From contig NZ_JANCLX010000007.1 of NCBI RefSeq assembly GCF_024295805.1, forward strand, positions 1 through 64,000: a stretch of DNA of 64,000 nucleotides, in the 5' to 3' direction. This stretch comes from Streptomyces cucumeris (GTDB lineage: Bacteria > Actinomycetota > Actinomycetes > Streptomycetales > Streptomycetaceae). Of this stretch, positions 63,581 through 64,000 are shown in pieces. The position numbers were made by a program, and so were the translations under genes. The notes under the pieces are model-generated. The model saw nothing but the letters and a program-made list of their open reading frames with translations, was not told the DNA's origin and did no database searches. Within the stretch, counting starts at the first letter, position 1; every line of letters starts with the position of its first letter.

Positions 63581-64000
63581 CTAGGCGTTCTTACGGCCCA
63601 GCAGCTTGTTGACCCGGCTGCTCACACCCCAGGTCATCACCCGCCAGGCGGCCTCGGTGACGATGTCACGGCTCATCTTGCTCTCGCCGCGCTCGCGTTC
63701 GATGAAGGTCACCGGGACCTCGATGACGTGGAAGCCCGCCTTGACGGCGCGCCAGGCCAGGTCGATCTGGAAGCAGTAGCCCTGGGAGGCGACGGCCTCC
63801 ATGCCCAGACCCTCCAGCGTCTCCTTGCGGAAGGCGCGGAACCCGGCCGTCATGTCCCGGATCGGGACGTCGAGCAGCAGCCGGGAGTAGGTGCTGCCGC
63901 CGCGGGAGATGAACTCACGGGACTTGGGCCAGTTGACGATCCGTCCGCCCGGCACCCAGCGCGAGCCGATGACCAGGTCGGCACCCTTGAGCGCGGTCAG
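63581..64000 (-). CDS. ppm1: Polyprenol monophosphomannose synthase, C-terminal fragment
   Basis: The last 139 codons of a GT2 glycosyltransferase; the gene runs off the right edge. It has VIGSRWVPGGR, the family core GGSTYSRLLLDVPIRDMTAGFRAFRKE and VIEVPVTFIERERGESKMS. In Streptomyces this enzyme (Ppm1/Dpm) makes polyprenyl-phosphate mannose for protein O-mannosylation and lies close to rbpA and fxsA, which fits this context. Confidence 0.85.
   Translation of the reverse strand: MTALKGADLVIGSRWVPGGRIVNWPKSREFISRGGSTYSRLLLDVPIRDMTAGFRAFRKETLEGLGMEAVASQGYCFQIDLAWRAVKAGFHVIEVPVTFIERERGESKMSRDIVTEAAWRVMTWGVSSRVNKLLGRKNA

Overview
This window is chromosomal DNA from a Streptomyces or close relative. 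The signs are very high G+C, an almost gap-free set of typical streptomycete genes (RbpA, FxsA, DUF6421, DUF5134, DUF5997, LVIVD-repeat and DUF305 proteins, MocR/YczE), many GTG/TTG starts, start-stop overlaps of the ATGA/GTGA type, rare TTA codons and many leaderless promoters. I see no rRNA, tRNA, CRISPR array, integrase, transposase or phage block. The window opens inside etfB and closes inside a polyprenol-phosphate mannosyltransferase gene.

Layout. 1-10 kb: etfB, flavin reductase, a thioredoxin that seems to have lost its membrane anchor, an acyltransferase, a DUF6421/SDR/threonine aldolase operon, GDPD, VOC, PPOX, DUF5134 and an M56 membrane protease. 10-16 kb: PAP2 phosphatase, then a signalling block of STAS protein, RsbW-like ATPase, PAS/GAF/PP2C phosphatase, a cobalamin-binding protein with the CarH-type W-x9-EH photoreceptor signature, and a second STAS protein. 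The last three are translationally coupled, so this reads as a candidate B12 (light) controlled partner-switching module. 16-29 kb: TetR, the LVIVD/DUF305 divergent pair, an FprA-type reductase, an NCS2 permease with a palindromic operator, an ArsR regulator whose operator (TACGA-N6-TCGTA) recurs in front of an Old Yellow Enzyme gene, a BNR-repeat protein, ung, a scramblase-like protein, a BadF-type kinase and a CbiX-like chelatase.

29-46 kb: lactonase, FUSC protein, a two-gene WXG100-like cassette with a TTA codon, uppP, Lrp, HAD phosphatase and a DD-carboxypeptidase. Next comes a core-only second threonyl-tRNA synthetase preceded by an 18-residue leader peptide with three consecutive Thr codons and a perfect 14-bp stem, an apparent attenuator. 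This is followed by an HTH-less LysR protein divergent from DUF5997, yjbQ with an odd start, an FAD monooxygenase, and LacI divergent from lutABC. 46-57 kb: a TTA-containing small gene, a penicillin-binding protein, and a sugar region (ROK regulator, lacZ, peroxiredoxin, GH16 glucanase, two tandem ROK paralogues). 57-64 kb: ankyrin protein, small membrane protein plus an FtsK-like protein with a degenerate Walker A, MocR/YczE, rbpA behind a perfect sigma-R promoter, fxsA, a small basic protein and ppm1.

Convergent gene pairs are often separated by strong GC-only hairpins, three of which contain extreme G/C homopolymer runs. All functions are read from sequence motifs and recalled family knowledge; no database search was run.
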